From positions 2,232,001-2,296,000 of the forward strand of contig NZ_AP023189.1 in assembly GCF_012767755.2 (NCBI RefSeq): DNA of 64,000 nucleotides, given 5' to 3'. This stretch comes from Pseudomonas tohonis (GTDB lineage: Bacteria > Pseudomonadota > Gammaproteobacteria > Pseudomonadales > Pseudomonadaceae). Position numbers and translations under genes: made by a program. Under the pieces are notes generated by a model, which did no database searches, had not been told where the DNA came from, and saw nothing but the letters and a program-made list of their open reading frames with translations. Positions 9,783 through 20,022 of this stretch are shown piece after piece; position 1 is the stretch's first letter; each line of letters starts with the position of its first letter.

Positions 9783-10550
9783 TCAGGAGAGGAAGCCGCC
9801 GTCCACGTTCAGTGCCACGCCGGTGGTGTAGCTGGAGGCGTCGCTGGCGAGGTACAGCACGGTACCGGCCATCTCGCTCGGGTCGGCCACGCGTTTGAGC
9901 GGGATGCGCTGCAGGGCGACGTTGAGGATGGCGTCGTTCTTGGTCAGGGCCGAGGCGAACTTGGTGTCGGTCAGGCCCGGCAGCAGGGCGTTGCAGCGGA
10001 TGCCGAACTGCGCGCATTCCTTGGCGAAGACCTTGGTCATGCTGATGACGGCGGCCTTGGTCACCGAGTAGATGCCCTGGAACTCGCCCGGGGAGACGCC
10101 GTTGATGGACGCGACGTTGATGATGCTGCCACCCCCGTTCTGCTTCATCAGCTTGCCGCCTTCGATGGACATGAAGTAGTAGCCGCGGATGTTGACGTCG
10201 ACGGTCTTCTGGAAGGCCGACAGGTCGGTGTCCAGCACGTTGCAGAACTGCGGGTTGGTGGCGGCGTTGTTGACCAGGATGTCGAGGCGGCCGAACTGTT
10301 CGCGGATCTGCGCGAAGACGCTCTGGATCTGTTCCATCTCGCCGATGTGGCAGGCGATGGCGGTGGCCTTGCCACCCTCCGCGATGATGGCGTCGGCGAC
10401 GGCCTGGCAGCCGTCGATCTTGCGGCTGGAGACGATCACGTGGGCGCCCTGCTGGGCCAGCAGCTTGGCGATGGCCTCGCCGATGCCGCGGCTGGCGCCG
10501 GATACGAAGGCGATCTTGCCGTCGAGGTCGAACAGGTGGGTCTTGGACAT
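9783..10550 (-). CDS. Short-chain dehydrogenase/reductase
   Basis: A 255-aa classical SDR. The nucleotide-binding motif is SGASRGIGEA near residues 17-26, NNAATN is the NAG-type motif, and the catalytic Ser, Tyr and Lys lie in NVASINGV and YSVTKAA. It ends in the usual C-terminal TGVALNVDGGF. It lies 25 bases after the phosphotransferase gene on the same strand. That pairing is common in Pseudomonas and suggests a shared acyl-CoA or hydroxyacyl substrate, but the substrate is not readable from sequence. Confidence 0.9.
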   Translation of the reverse strand: MSKTHLFDLDGKIAFVSGASRGIGEAIAKLLAQQGAHVIVSSRKIDGCQAVADAIIAEGGKATAIACHIGEMEQIQSVFAQIREQFGRLDILVNNAATNPQFCNVLDTDLSAFQKTVDVNIRGYYFMSIEGGKLMKQNGGGSIINVASINGVSPGEFQGIYSVTKAAVISMTKVFAKECAQFGIRCNALLPGLTDTKFASALTKNDAILNVALQRIPLKRVADPSEMAGTVLYLASDASSYTTGVALNVDGGFLS

Positions 10551-10575
10551 GGGGTTCCCCTTGTTGTGAGCCGTG

Positions 10576-11646
10576 TTACAGCCGTGATTTGCCGATGACC
10601 TGCAGGCTCATCTGCTCCAGCAGCTTGTTCATGTGGATGAACTGTGCGAAGCGCTTGTCCTGGGTCTGGCCGTGGAAGAAGCGGTAGTAGATCTGCTGCA
10701 CGATGCCGGCCAGGCGGAACAGGCCGTAGGTGTAGTAGAAGTCGAGGTTGCTGATCGGCGGCAGGCCGGCGCGCTCGGCGTAGTAGTCGGCGAACGCCTG
10801 GCGGGTCAGCATGCCGGGCAGGTGGCTCGGCTGGCGGCGCATCAGCTGCACCGGTGCCGGGTCGGCGGCCTCGATCCAGTAGGCGAGGGTGTTGCCCAGG
10901 TCCATCAGCGGGTCGCCGATGGTGGTCAGCTCCCAGTCGAGCACACCGATGATGCTCATCGGGTTGGCCGGGTCGAGGATCACGTTGTCGAAGCGGTAGT
11001 CGTTGTGCACGATCGCCGGCTTGTGGTGGTCGGCCGGCATCTTGTCGCGCAGCCAGGCCTTGACCGGCTCCCAGGTGGGCGCGTCGGGCGTCAGGGCCTT
11101 CTCGTAGCGGTCGCTCCAGCCACCGATCTGGCGCTGCACGTAGCCTTCCGGCTTGCCCAGGTCGCCCAGGCCGCAGGCGTTGTAGTCGACGTTGTGCAGC
11201 TCGACGAACTTGTCGATGAAGTTCTTGCACAGCTCGCGGGTCTTGGCTTCGTCGAGGTTCAGCTCGGCCGGCACGTCGGCCCGCAGGATCACGCCCTTGA
11301 CCCGGTCCATCACATAGAACTCGGCGCCGATCACCGACTCGTCGGTGCAGTGCACGTAGGCTTTCGGGCAGTAGGGGAAGCCGTCGTTGAGCTGGTTGAG
11401 GATGCGGAATTCGCGGCCCATGTCGTGCGCGGACTTGGCCTTGTGGCCGAAGGGCGGCCGGCGCAGGACGAACTCGCGCTCCGGGTACTCCAGCAGGTAG
11501 GTCAGGTTCGAGGCGCCGCCGGGGAACTGGCTGATGCGCGGCGTGCCGGTCAGGCCGGGGATATTGGCCTTGAGGTAAGGATCGATGGCTGCGGCGTCGA
11601 GCTCTTCGCCTTCGCGGATGCGGGTGGACTGATCAGTAAGCGTCAT
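10576..11646 (-). CDS. APH-type phosphotransferase family protein (ACAD10/11-like)
   Basis: A 356-aa kinase-fold protein. The catalytic loop is HNDYRFDNVILDP and the metal-binding segment is GVLDWELTTIGDPLMDLG. This subfamily groups with the aminoglycoside-phosphotransferase-like domain of eukaryotic ACAD10/11, which phosphorylates 4-hydroxyacyl-CoAs during their breakdown. With the downstream SDR it probably forms a two-gene operon. The start at 11646 (MTLTDQSTRIR) has a weak AAGGGATAAG ribosome-binding site. Confidence 0.87.
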   Translation of the reverse strand: MTLTDQSTRIREGEELDAAAIDPYLKANIPGLTGTPRISQFPGGASNLTYLLEYPEREFVLRRPPFGHKAKSAHDMGREFRILNQLNDGFPYCPKAYVHCTDESVIGAEFYVMDRVKGVILRADVPAELNLDEAKTRELCKNFIDKFVELHNVDYNACGLGDLGKPEGYVQRQIGGWSDRYEKALTPDAPTWEPVKAWLRDKMPADHHKPAIVHNDYRFDNVILDPANPMSIIGVLDWELTTIGDPLMDLGNTLAYWIEAADPAPVQLMRRQPSHLPGMLTRQAFADYYAERAGLPPISNLDFYYTYGLFRLAGIVQQIYYRFFHGQTQDKRFAQFIHMNKLLEQMSLQVIGKSRL

Positions 11647-11795
11647 GCTTATCCCTTCTACTTATGATGAGGGCCCGAGATTATTCGCTAATCTAATGCC
11701 GCCCCGAGGGCGTCACAAGCGCGAAGGGCCGTTATAGGCAGGCGTGTTGCAGCACAATCAAACTGCCTGATTAGCCCGGATTCACCTGCGCCGGG

Positions 11796-11830
11796 CGAAA
11801 AAAAACCGGAGCCCTGGGACTCCGGTTTCC
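11796..11830 (-). terminator. Rho-independent terminator after the SCP2-like gene
   Basis: The arms AAACCGGAG and CTCCGGTTT flank a short loop, with an eight-base A run on the plus strand that becomes the T tract on the minus strand. It lies 25 bases past the SCP2-like stop codon and separates that gene from the phosphotransferase gene. Confidence 0.87.
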
Positions 11831-11854
11831 TTTGTTCCTGGCCAGCTCGAAAGC

Positions 11855-12169
11855 TTAGACCGGGAAGAGCTCGCCGAGCTTCATGGCGAGCATCATGTCG
11901 CCTTCGGCGCGCAGCTTGCCGCCCATGAAGGCCTGCATGCCGTCGGTTTCACCGGTCATGATGCCGACCAGGGTCTCGGTGCTCATGATCAGGGTGACGT
12001 TCGGGTTCGGGGCGTCGCCTTGCTGTACGTCGCAGGTGCCGTCCTTGACGACCAGGTAGTGGTTGTCGCCATCTTCGATGTTGAACTGGAATACCAGGTC
12101 CAGGCCAGCGGCGGCACCGGCGTTGAACTTGGACTGCATGTTTTTGACGATGTCAGCAACTGTGGTCAT
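11855..12169 (-). CDS. SCP2 sterol-binding-domain protein
   Basis: A 104-aa single-domain protein with the SCP2 core pattern (LDLVFQFNIEDGDNHYLVV, then TLIMSTETLVGIMTG and a lysine-rich end). SCP2 folds bind lipids or fatty acyl-CoA in a hydrophobic tunnel. It is the last gene behind the histidine phosphatase, 59 bases downstream, and has its own terminator. The neighbours (SDR, phosphotransferase) suggest lipid metabolism. No ligand is known. Confidence 0.88.
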   Translation of the reverse strand: MTTVADIVKNMQSKFNAGAAAGLDLVFQFNIEDGDNHYLVVKDGTCDVQQGDAPNPNVTLIMSTETLVGIMTGETDGMQAFMGGKLRAEGDMMLAMKLGELFPV

Positions 12170-12228
12170 GGTTCTATCCTTTATTTTTCAGGTTTTTCTA
12201 GCGGCCCGAGAGCCGCAGTGGGCCGGGC

Positions 12229-12939
12229 TCATCGGTAGGTGATGAATTCCGGCGCCCTCAACAGTTCCAGATGCACATGACTGTTGAAGGAAGCTAGCGC
12301 CACTTCGCTGCCACGGAACTTGAGGCGCGAGAGCGAAGTATTGACGATCTGCCAGTTGAGTTCGAATGCGCGGTCCGCCGGCACGCCGGCCACATGATGG
12401 AGCAGGGCGGTGATGGTACCGCCGGAGGTGAAGACCGCGATGTTCTGTTTGCTTTCGGCGTGTTGCAGCACTCGTTCCAGCCCGCCCGCGACCTGGTCGT
12501 GGAAGGCCTGCCAGCTCTGCAGCTCGGCGTTGTCGTAGTCGCCCGCCACCCAGCGCAGCACCAGCTTGGAGAACAGGCGCTGGAACTCGGCGCGGTTCTG
12601 CGGGGCGTTGCGCATGATGTGCAGGGCTTCGGGCTCCTGCTCCAGCAGGCTGGGCAGCAGCGCACGGATCACGGCGTCCGCGTCGAATTCGTTGAAGGCC
12701 GGGTCGGTGTCCACGGCGGGGGCGGCGAGGCCGGCGGCACGCAGGCGCGAGAGCGCGGCTTCGGCGGTGTGCTGCTGGCGCTGCAGGCTGCCGGCGACGC
12801 AACGGTCGAGGTTCAGTCCGAGGCCGGCGAGATGGTCGCCGAGGACTTCGGCCTGGCGAACTCCGACGGCGGAGAGCACGTCGTAGTTATCGGCGCCGAA
12901 TGAAGCCTGGCCATGTCGGATCAGGTAGATGCTGCCCAC
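12229..12939 (-). CDS. Histidine phosphatase superfamily protein
   Basis: A 236-aa protein with the catalytic IRHGQASFG at residues 7-15 and a C-terminal second histidine in FTSGGTITALLHHVAG. It belongs to the phosphoglycerate-mutase-like phosphatases. The substrate is unknown. It is followed on the same strand by the SCP2-like gene. The divergent sohB gene starts 209 bases away. Confidence 0.9.
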   Translation of the reverse strand: MGSIYLIRHGQASFGADNYDVLSAVGVRQAEVLGDHLAGLGLNLDRCVAGSLQRQQHTAEAALSRLRAAGLAAPAVDTDPAFNEFDADAVIRALLPSLLEQEPEALHIMRNAPQNRAEFQRLFSKLVLRWVAGDYDNAELQSWQAFHDQVAGGLERVLQHAESKQNIAVFTSGGTITALLHHVAGVPADRAFELNWQIVNTSLSRLKFRGSEVALASFNSHVHLELLRAPEFITYR

Positions 12940-13148
12940 GTACGCTGCCGTCCCGGGACGTTGAAAGTTTCGCGAGGTTATGGGGAAGCTCTGGGGCTGT
13001 CAACGAAAAAACATACGCTTGTTTGAATGCATTCCCGCTATTTATTAAGCGGTTTTTCCGTCTCTGGTGGATGACCGATTGGGGCGGGTATGCTTGGCCG
13101 GTTTCGCGCCTGCCACAGCGGGCGTCAGTCGATCCCAAAGGGGGTGTT

Positions 13149-14174
13149 GTGGAGTTCTTAGCCGATTACGCGAGCTTTCTCGCCAAGACGATAACGCTGG
13201 TGGTGGCCATCCTGGTCGTCCTGGTGGCGATAGCCGCCGTGCGCGGGAGAGGGCGTCGCGGGGGCGGTGGCCAGCTGGCGGTGACCAAGCTCAACGATTT
13301 CTATAAAGGCCTGCGCGAGCGCCTGGAGCACTCGCTGCTGGACAAGGACCGCATCAAGGCCCAGCGCAAGGAAGAGGCCAAGGCCGCCAAGGCGGCGAAG
13401 AAGGCCGGCGAGCAGAAGCCGCGGGTCTTCGTCCTCGACTTCGATGGCGATATCAAGGCTTCGGCCGCCGAGCAGATGCGCCACGAGATCACCGCGCTGC
13501 TGACCCTGGCCACCCCCGCTGACGAAGTGGTGCTGCGCCTGGAAAGCGGCGGCGGCATGGTGCACAGCTACGGCCTGGCCTCCTCGCAGCTGGCGCGCAT
13601 CCGCCAGGCGGGCATCCCGCTGACCGTGTGCGTCGACAAGGTCGCTGCCAGCGGCGGCTACATGATGGCCTGCATCGGCGACAAGGTGCTCTCCGCGCCC
13701 TTCGCCATCCTCGGCTCCATCGGCGTGGTGGCGCAGCTGCCCAACGTGCACCGCCTGCTGAAGAAGCACGACGTCGACTTCGAGGTGCTCACCGCCGGCG
13801 AGTACAAGCGCACCCTCACCGTGTTCGGCGAGAACACCGAGAAGGGCCGGGAGAAATTCCAGGAAGACCTGGAAACCACCCACGAGCTGTTCAAGAACTT
13901 CGTCGCCCGCTACCGCCCGCAACTGGCCATCGACGAAGTGGCCACCGGCGAGGTCTGGCTGGGCATGGCCGCACTGGAAAAGCGCCTGGTGGATGAGCTC
14001 AAGACCAGCGACGAGTACCTGGCCGAGCGCGCCCGCGAGGCCGACCTGTTCCTGCTCAACTTCATCGAGAAGAAGAGCCTGCAGGAGCGCTTCGGCCTGG
14101 CCGCCAGCGCAGCCGTCGACCGGGTGTTGCTGAACGGGTGGGGTCGCCTCAGCCAGCAGCGCTTCTGGCAGTGA
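13149..14174 (+). CDS. sohB: SohB-type S49 membrane protease
   Basis: A 341-aa inner-membrane serine protease. One membrane anchor lies at about 10-33, followed by a lysine/alanine-rich linker (KAQRKEEAKAAKAAKKAG) and the S49 domain. The Ser-Lys dyad is visible: S168 in DKVAASGGYMMAC and K220 in GEYKRTLTVFGENTEKG. The GTG at 13149 is preceded by AAGGGGG at good spacing and gives the family N-terminus (VEFLADYASFLAK). The open frame upstream to 12900 overlaps the divergent phosphatase and is not coding. Related SppA-type enzymes degrade signal peptides. Confidence 0.9.
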   Translation: MEFLADYASFLAKTITLVVAILVVLVAIAAVRGRGRRGGGGQLAVTKLNDFYKGLRERLEHSLLDKDRIKAQRKEEAKAAKAAKKAGEQKPRVFVLDFDGDIKASAAEQMRHEITALLTLATPADEVVLRLESGGGMVHSYGLASSQLARIRQAGIPLTVCVDKVAASGGYMMACIGDKVLSAPFAILGSIGVVAQLPNVHRLLKKHDVDFEVLTAGEYKRTLTVFGENTEKGREKFQEDLETTHELFKNFVARYRPQLAIDEVATGEVWLGMAALEKRLVDELKTSDEYLAERAREADLFLLNFIEKKSLQERFGLAASAAVDRVLLNGWGRLSQQRFWQ

Positions 14175-14180
14175 ATGAAA

Positions 14181-14206
14181 GAGGCCCGGAGCGATCCGGG
14201 CCTCTG
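14181..14206. terminator. Rho-independent terminator hairpin
   Basis: GAGGCCCGGA pairs with TCCGGGCCTC around a GCGA loop, placed between the convergent ends of sohB and the hotdog-protein gene. The T run is weak, so it is a probable rather than strong terminator. Confidence 0.7.
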
Positions 14207-14211
14207 CGCTT

Positions 14212-14649
14212 TCACGCCTTGCTCAGGTACATGGTGATCTCGGCGCGCAGCACGGCGGTGTCGCCGACATAGGCCATCACCGGCACCTTGACGTCGCCCA
14301 GCACCGACCAGTCCACCGCGCTGCCATCGGCCACGGCGCGCACATCGCCATTGGCCTTGGCCAGGTATTCCACCGTCATGCCGCGAGGAATCCAGCGGGT
14401 GCCGGCAGGGATGGAGGCGTCGGTCATGGTGCCGGCCACCAGTTCGGCGGCGTTGCACAGGGCGATGGCGTGCACGGTGCCGATGTGATTGAGCACCTCG
14501 CGACGCTTGGGAAAGGTGATTTCGGCGTAGCCCGCGCGCAGCTCGACGAACTGCGGGGCGATGCTGGCGAAGTAGGGGGCGACCTGGCCGATCATCGCGC
14601 TGAACTGCGCTGCACCGGCCTGCTGGAACATCTGCAACATCTGGCTCAT
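14212..14649 (-). CDS. Hotdog-fold protein (DUF4442/PaaI-like thioesterase family)
   Basis: A 145-aa hotdog-type domain containing ELRAGYAEITFPKRREVLNH and a central HAIALCNAAELVAG segment. This is the DUF4442 pattern near acyl-CoA thioesterases. It is divergent from the TetR-type gene, and the 110-base gap holds an AT-rich palindrome, so it is the likely regulatory target. Substrate unknown. Its end is 37 bases from the convergent sohB. Confidence 0.82.
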   Translation of the reverse strand: MSQMLQMFQQAGAAQFSAMIGQVAPYFASIAPQFVELRAGYAEITFPKRREVLNHIGTVHAIALCNAAELVAGTMTDASIPAGTRWIPRGMTVEYLAKANGDVRAVADGSAVDWSVLGDVKVPVMAYVGDTAVLRAEITMYLSKA

Positions 14650-14710
14650 GGGTTCCGATTCTCTCGTGAGTGGATTGAAGATGAGCGCGCGCCGCAGCAG
14701 TATACGAATA

Positions 14711-14740
14711 TTAGAAAAGAATTCTAGAATTATATTCTAG
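14711..14740. promoter_or_regulatory. Overlapping palindromic operator for the adjacent TetR regulator
   Basis: A perfect inverted repeat CTAGAAT-TAT-ATTCTAG lies at 14724-14740. Just upstream, TTAGAA and AATTCTA make a second, overlapping imperfect repeat (14711-14726). The block is strikingly AT-rich against its neighbours and sits between the divergent hotdog gene and the TetR gene, where an autoregulatory operator is expected. Confidence 0.7.
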
Positions 14741-14759
14741 TCATTTCACCGGGAGTTCC

Positions 14760-15338
14760 ATGGCTCGTTCCTCGCGCAAAGACGACATCCTCCAGGCCGC
14801 CCTCCGGTGCTTCACCGAGGAAGGCGTGGACGCCACCACCATCGAGATGATCCGCGACCGCTCCGGCGCCAGCATCGGTAGCCTCTACCACCACTTCGGC
14901 AACAAGGAGCGCATCATCGGCGCGCTCTACCTCGCCGGGGTCGGCCAGTACGCCGCGCTGCTGCAGGAAGGGCTCGCCAAGGCCGCCGATGCCGAGGCCT
15001 GCGTGAAGCTGCTGGTCACCGCCTATATCGACTGGGTGGTGGCCAACCCCGATTGGGCGCGCTTCGTCCTGCACAGCCGCTCGCGGGTGGAGGCGGGGGA
15101 GGTGGGCGACCAGTTGCGCGAAGCCAACCGCGAACACCACGCGCGCATCCTCGCGGCGTTGCAGGCGTACCGTGAAGCCGGCGCGCTACGGGCCCTGCCG
15201 GAAGATTGCTTCGCCTCTGTGGTGATCGGCCCCACCCACGACTTCGCCCGCAACTGGCTGGCCGGCCGCACCCGCACGAGCCTCGCCGACTGCCGCGACC
15301 TGCTGGCCCAGGTGGCCTGGGAAAGCGTGCGCGCCTGA
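14760..15338 (+). CDS. TetR/AcrR family transcriptional regulator
   Basis: A 192-aa repressor-type protein. The N-terminal TetR helix-turn-helix covers about residues 8-54 (ILQAALRCFTEEGVDATTIE, then SGASIGSLYHHFGNKERI). The C-terminal domain is of the ligand-binding type. The start has a GGGAG ribosome-binding site 4 bases upstream. It most likely controls itself and the divergent hotdog gene through the operator between them. An acyl-CoA or fatty-acid ligand is a guess from the neighbour. Confidence 0.9.
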   Translation: MARSSRKDDILQAALRCFTEEGVDATTIEMIRDRSGASIGSLYHHFGNKERIIGALYLAGVGQYAALLQEGLAKAADAEACVKLLVTAYIDWVVANPDWARFVLHSRSRVEAGEVGDQLREANREHHARILAALQAYREAGALRALPEDCFASVVIGPTHDFARNWLAGRTRTSLADCRDLLAQVAWESVRA

Positions 15339-15356
15339 AAGAGCGTTCGGTGATCC

Positions 15357-15440
15357 GTAGGTTGGGCTGAGGTACGAAGCCCAACATCGCGAGGCCGGGA
15401 ATCGCTCCGTTGGGCCTCGCTGCGCTCGGCGCCAACCTAC
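15357..15440. repeat. Extragenic palindromic repeat (GTAGGTTGGG family)
   Basis: GTAGGTTGGG at 15357 is mirrored by CGCCAACCTAC ending at 15440, with internal AAGCCCAAC and GTTGGGCCTCG blocks, so the stretch folds into a long imperfect hairpin. It has the look of Pseudomonas REP/BIME-like elements. The whole gap 15339-15637 holds only this repeat, a CCGGGCTGAAGCCCAAGGCTACG stub (given as CCGGGCTGAAGCCC plus AAGGCTACG), and the terminator at 15596. No gene is visible. Confidence 0.7.
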
Positions 15441-15595
15441 GAAACTGCACCCAACTCGAACCCCGATGTCGACCGGGGTGGATGACGCTCTTTTCATCCA
15501 CCAAGCGATGCCTGGACTGGCACATGATCCGCCCCGTGAAACGGCGTGCGTCCCGGGCTGAAGCCCAAGGCTACGTTGGCCGGTTCGTGCCCAAG

Positions 15596-15623
15596 AAAAA
15601 GCCCCGCAGGTGCGGGGCTTTTT
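15596..15623 (-). terminator. Rho-independent terminator of the cysI-DUF934 operon
   Basis: AAAAAGCCCCGCA and TGCGGGGCTTTTT form an 8-bp GC stem with A/T tracts on both sides. It lies 15 bases beyond the DUF934 stop on the minus strand. Confidence 0.9.
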
Positions 15624-15637
15624 CAGGGTGGCGCGGC

Positions 15638-16121
15638 TCAGGCCGAGCGGCGGCGGAACAGCGGCAGGGGCTGGTCGCTGGACGCCTGGTAGACCTCGGA
15701 GTAGTCCTCGAAGGCCTTGAGCGCGTCGTAGGGGTCCTTGTCCGCGCGCAGGGCGAAGGCATCGAAGCCGCAGCGCTTGAGGGCGAACAGCTGGTCGCGC
15801 AGCACGTCGCCGATGGCGCGTACTTCACCCTTGTAGCCATAGCGCTCGCGCAGCAGGTAGGCGGTGGAGGAATGGCGACCGTCGGTGAAGGCCGGGAAGT
15901 TCAGGGCGATGACCTTGAAATTGTCCAGTTGGTCGGCGATCTCCTCGATCTCCTCGTCCGCGTCCAGCCAGACGCCGAGGCCACCGTCGCGGGCCTTCAG
16001 CGCATGGGCGTGATCACGCCACAGGGACAGCGGCACGATCAGGTCGTCGCAGTTGGACAGGCCGTCGAGGGTCGCGTCCTTGTCCAGCAGGTGCCAGGTC
16101 TCGTCGATGACCTGGTTGTTC

Positions 16122-16138
<17 letters not shown>
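15638..16138 (-). CDS. DUF934 protein associated with sulfite reductase
   Basis: A 166-aa protein of the DUF934 family, with DDLIVPLSLWRDHAHAL and a later LNFPAFTDGRHSSTAYLLRE segment. In Pseudomonas and other proteobacteria this family sits immediately after cysI, and here its start overlaps the cysI stop by 17 bases. It is presumed to help sulfite reduction or supply electrons, but no cofactor motif is visible and its biochemical role is not established. Confidence 0.88.
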
Positions 16139-17780
<1,642 letters not shown>

Positions 17781-18006
17781 GAAATGTCCTGTTGTCAGGC
17801 TGCTTACAGCTTTTCTGCGCGCACGGCCGCGCACTCCTGTCGGAGCCGGGGGAAGATACCAGTTCAGGTTTATGCGCAAAAGTGATGTTTGAGTATATGT
17901 AAAGAACTGGAATGCATAAGCGAGGCACCGAGCATAACCACGCTGCGCGCCCGCTGGGACCCAGGCGGGAATGGTTCTCGACTGGTGGTTCCAGCCGTCG
18001 CCGGCC

Positions 18007-20022
18007 CTAGCCCAGGGCCAGCAGCCGGACCATCAGATGGCTGCTGGCCAGCAGCGCGTGCGGGTGCACTTCGGCGGGCTCGCGCAATCCCCGCAGGTGC
18101 TGGGCGAGCAGGTCGACACCCGCGGCGCGGGCCAGTGTTTCCTGCTGCTGGAGCACCTCGCGCTGGTGCCGGGACAGCTGCTGGCGCCCGCAACTGGCGA
18201 GGGACTCCAGCACGTCCAGCGCCGGCTCCACCAGGCGCGTGGCCAGGCTGGGCGCTTGCGGAGCGATGGCGGTGGGGCGCTGGCGGTCGAGCAGGCGCTG
18301 GATGCGCTCGAACAGCCGCCGGTTGAGGCTGAGGCCACCCCGGATCACCGATTCGAAATCCAGTGACAGGCAGCGCAATTCACCGTTGTCGGCGATCAGC
18401 AGGGCCAGGGGCTCCAGGGTGCGGCGCCGGCCATCCACCCAGGGGCGCACCAGCACCGCGCGGATGTCGTCGCGGGCCTTCTGGGCGCGCTCCAGGTTGT
18501 CCAGGCGATCGCGACGCTCCGCCGTGCAGGGCAGCTCCAGGGTGATGGCCTCGCCCTGGTCGTCCTCCAGCGTCCAGCAAAGCGCCTGGCGCACCTCGTC
18601 GAGCACCGCCTCGTGGCAGCGGGTCGGGCGCAGCAGCAGGCTGGTCGGGGCCTCGGCGCTGAGCGCGGCGCTGTCCTCCAGATGTTCGCGCAGCGTGCTC
18701 CAGCGCCCGATGCCCAGGGTGCCGAGGCGCGGGTCGTGACCCGCCCAGTGCGGCTGGGCTTCGCTGCGGGTATCGCCATGGCTGGCCAGGCGGCCGTCAT
18801 CGGCCTGGCGGGGCGAGAGGAGGCGCAGCGGCGACCGGCACAGCAGCTGCGGCGTGGATTTCCACAACGCCTGCTGGCTCCAGGCCGATTCGCGGCGAAA
18901 GCCCGGGTCGCTGTTGTCCGGGCGTGCCAGGCTGGCTTCGCGCACTTCACCTTCCTCCAGGTCCCAGAACGCCAGGGTCAGGCCGCGCGCGCCGCCGGGC
19001 GTGGTCCACCAATGCCCGCCCAGGGGCAGCAGGTCGAGCGTGGCGCCCGCCTGGTAATCGCGACGCAGACGGCCACGCAGCGCGGGCAGGCGTTGGGAAT
19101 CGGCCTGTTGCAGGGCGGTTGCCAGGGCGTGTACCTGGGCCATCTGCACCAGGACCTCGCGTTCGCCAATGTGGTCATCGCGGTCGGCAAGGCGGCCGAT
19201 CTGCCCGCCCAGGGTGCGCAGTTGGGCGGCGAGACGCGGCAGCCCCTCGGTACGGGCGGACAGGTTGAGCATGCGCAACTGCACGGCGCTGGCCTGGCTG
19301 GCGTGGGACAGCCCCTGGCGCAGCAGTTCCTGCAGCAGCGCATGGAGGCTGGTGAGCAGGTCGCGCTCCGCCGGGCTCAGTTGCACGGGGTCGGGCGCTG
19401 GCGCGTCGCTGTCGGCCGGCCAGTCCCAGGGCTGGCCCTGTCCCTGGAACAGCAGCGCCAGTGCAGCCAGGTGCAGGGCCTTGCGTTCGTTTTCCCGGCC
19501 CTCCGAAAGCATGCCGTCGAAGCCGCCTCCGGCGAGGTAAATGACCTCGCAGGCCAGCGCCGGCAGGTGGATGACCAGGCGCCGGCCGTGGCTCTGGTGG
19601 CGGGCCTCGCCCAGCTCCCCCAGCCATTGCCGGGCCTTGCGCGTGGCCGCCTTGCCGGCCTGCTTCTGCAGCTGTTGCGGCTCCAGCGCCAGAGCCTCGC
19701 GCAGCGCGATGTCGGCATCTTCTGCCGGCGCTTCTTCGCCGGCGGGTGCCGTGGGGTGTTCACGCAGCCAGATCACGGCCGCGAGGATGTGCTTGCAGCA
19801 GCCGTTGGCGGGGCAGGTGCAGCGCACCGCGTCGATGCCGGTGGCATCCAGGCGCACCTGTTGGCCATCGGCTTCCACCAGGCCGCCCCGCTCGTCGTTC
19901 TCCAGCCAGCGCAGCTTGCCGGCCTCCACGTCCTTGGTGGCGCGGCGCAGCAGGCCGGCGTTGGCCAGCACCTCCAGCGCGGCATCGTCGTAGCTGCGGT
20001 AGCGGTCCTGCCAGGCGCTCAT
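18007..20022 (-). CDS. SWIM zinc-finger protein (YehQ-like), last gene of the MoxR/VWA operon
   Basis: A 671-aa protein with a SWIM zinc finger near residues 50-70 (VRCTCPANGCCKHILAAVIW, the CxC...CxH pattern). The rest is long, mostly helical and rich in Leu, Ala, Arg and Gln, with no enzymatic motif I can name. SWIM fingers bind nucleic acid or protein. The start at 20022 overlaps the stop of the VWA gene (ATGA). The upstream ATG at 20043 would overlap it more and lacks a better ribosome-binding site. It corresponds to E. coli YehQ by domain and position. Function unknown. Confidence 0.82.
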   Translation of the reverse strand: MSAWQDRYRSYDDAALEVLANAGLLRRATKDVEAGKLRWLENDERGGLVEADGQQVRLDATGIDAVRCTCPANGCCKHILAAVIWLREHPTAPAGEEAPAEDADIALREALALEPQQLQKQAGKAATRKARQWLGELGEARHQSHGRRLVIHLPALACEVIYLAGGGFDGMLSEGRENERKALHLAALALLFQGQGQPWDWPADSDAPAPDPVQLSPAERDLLTSLHALLQELLRQGLSHASQASAVQLRMLNLSARTEGLPRLAAQLRTLGGQIGRLADRDDHIGEREVLVQMAQVHALATALQQADSQRLPALRGRLRRDYQAGATLDLLPLGGHWWTTPGGARGLTLAFWDLEEGEVREASLARPDNSDPGFRRESAWSQQALWKSTPQLLCRSPLRLLSPRQADDGRLASHGDTRSEAQPHWAGHDPRLGTLGIGRWSTLREHLEDSAALSAEAPTSLLLRPTRCHEAVLDEVRQALCWTLEDDQGEAITLELPCTAERRDRLDNLERAQKARDDIRAVLVRPWVDGRRRTLEPLALLIADNGELRCLSLDFESVIRGGLSLNRRLFERIQRLLDRQRPTAIAPQAPSLATRLVEPALDVLESLASCGRQQLSRHQREVLQQQETLARAAGVDLLAQHLRGLREPAEVHPHALLASSHLMVRLLALG

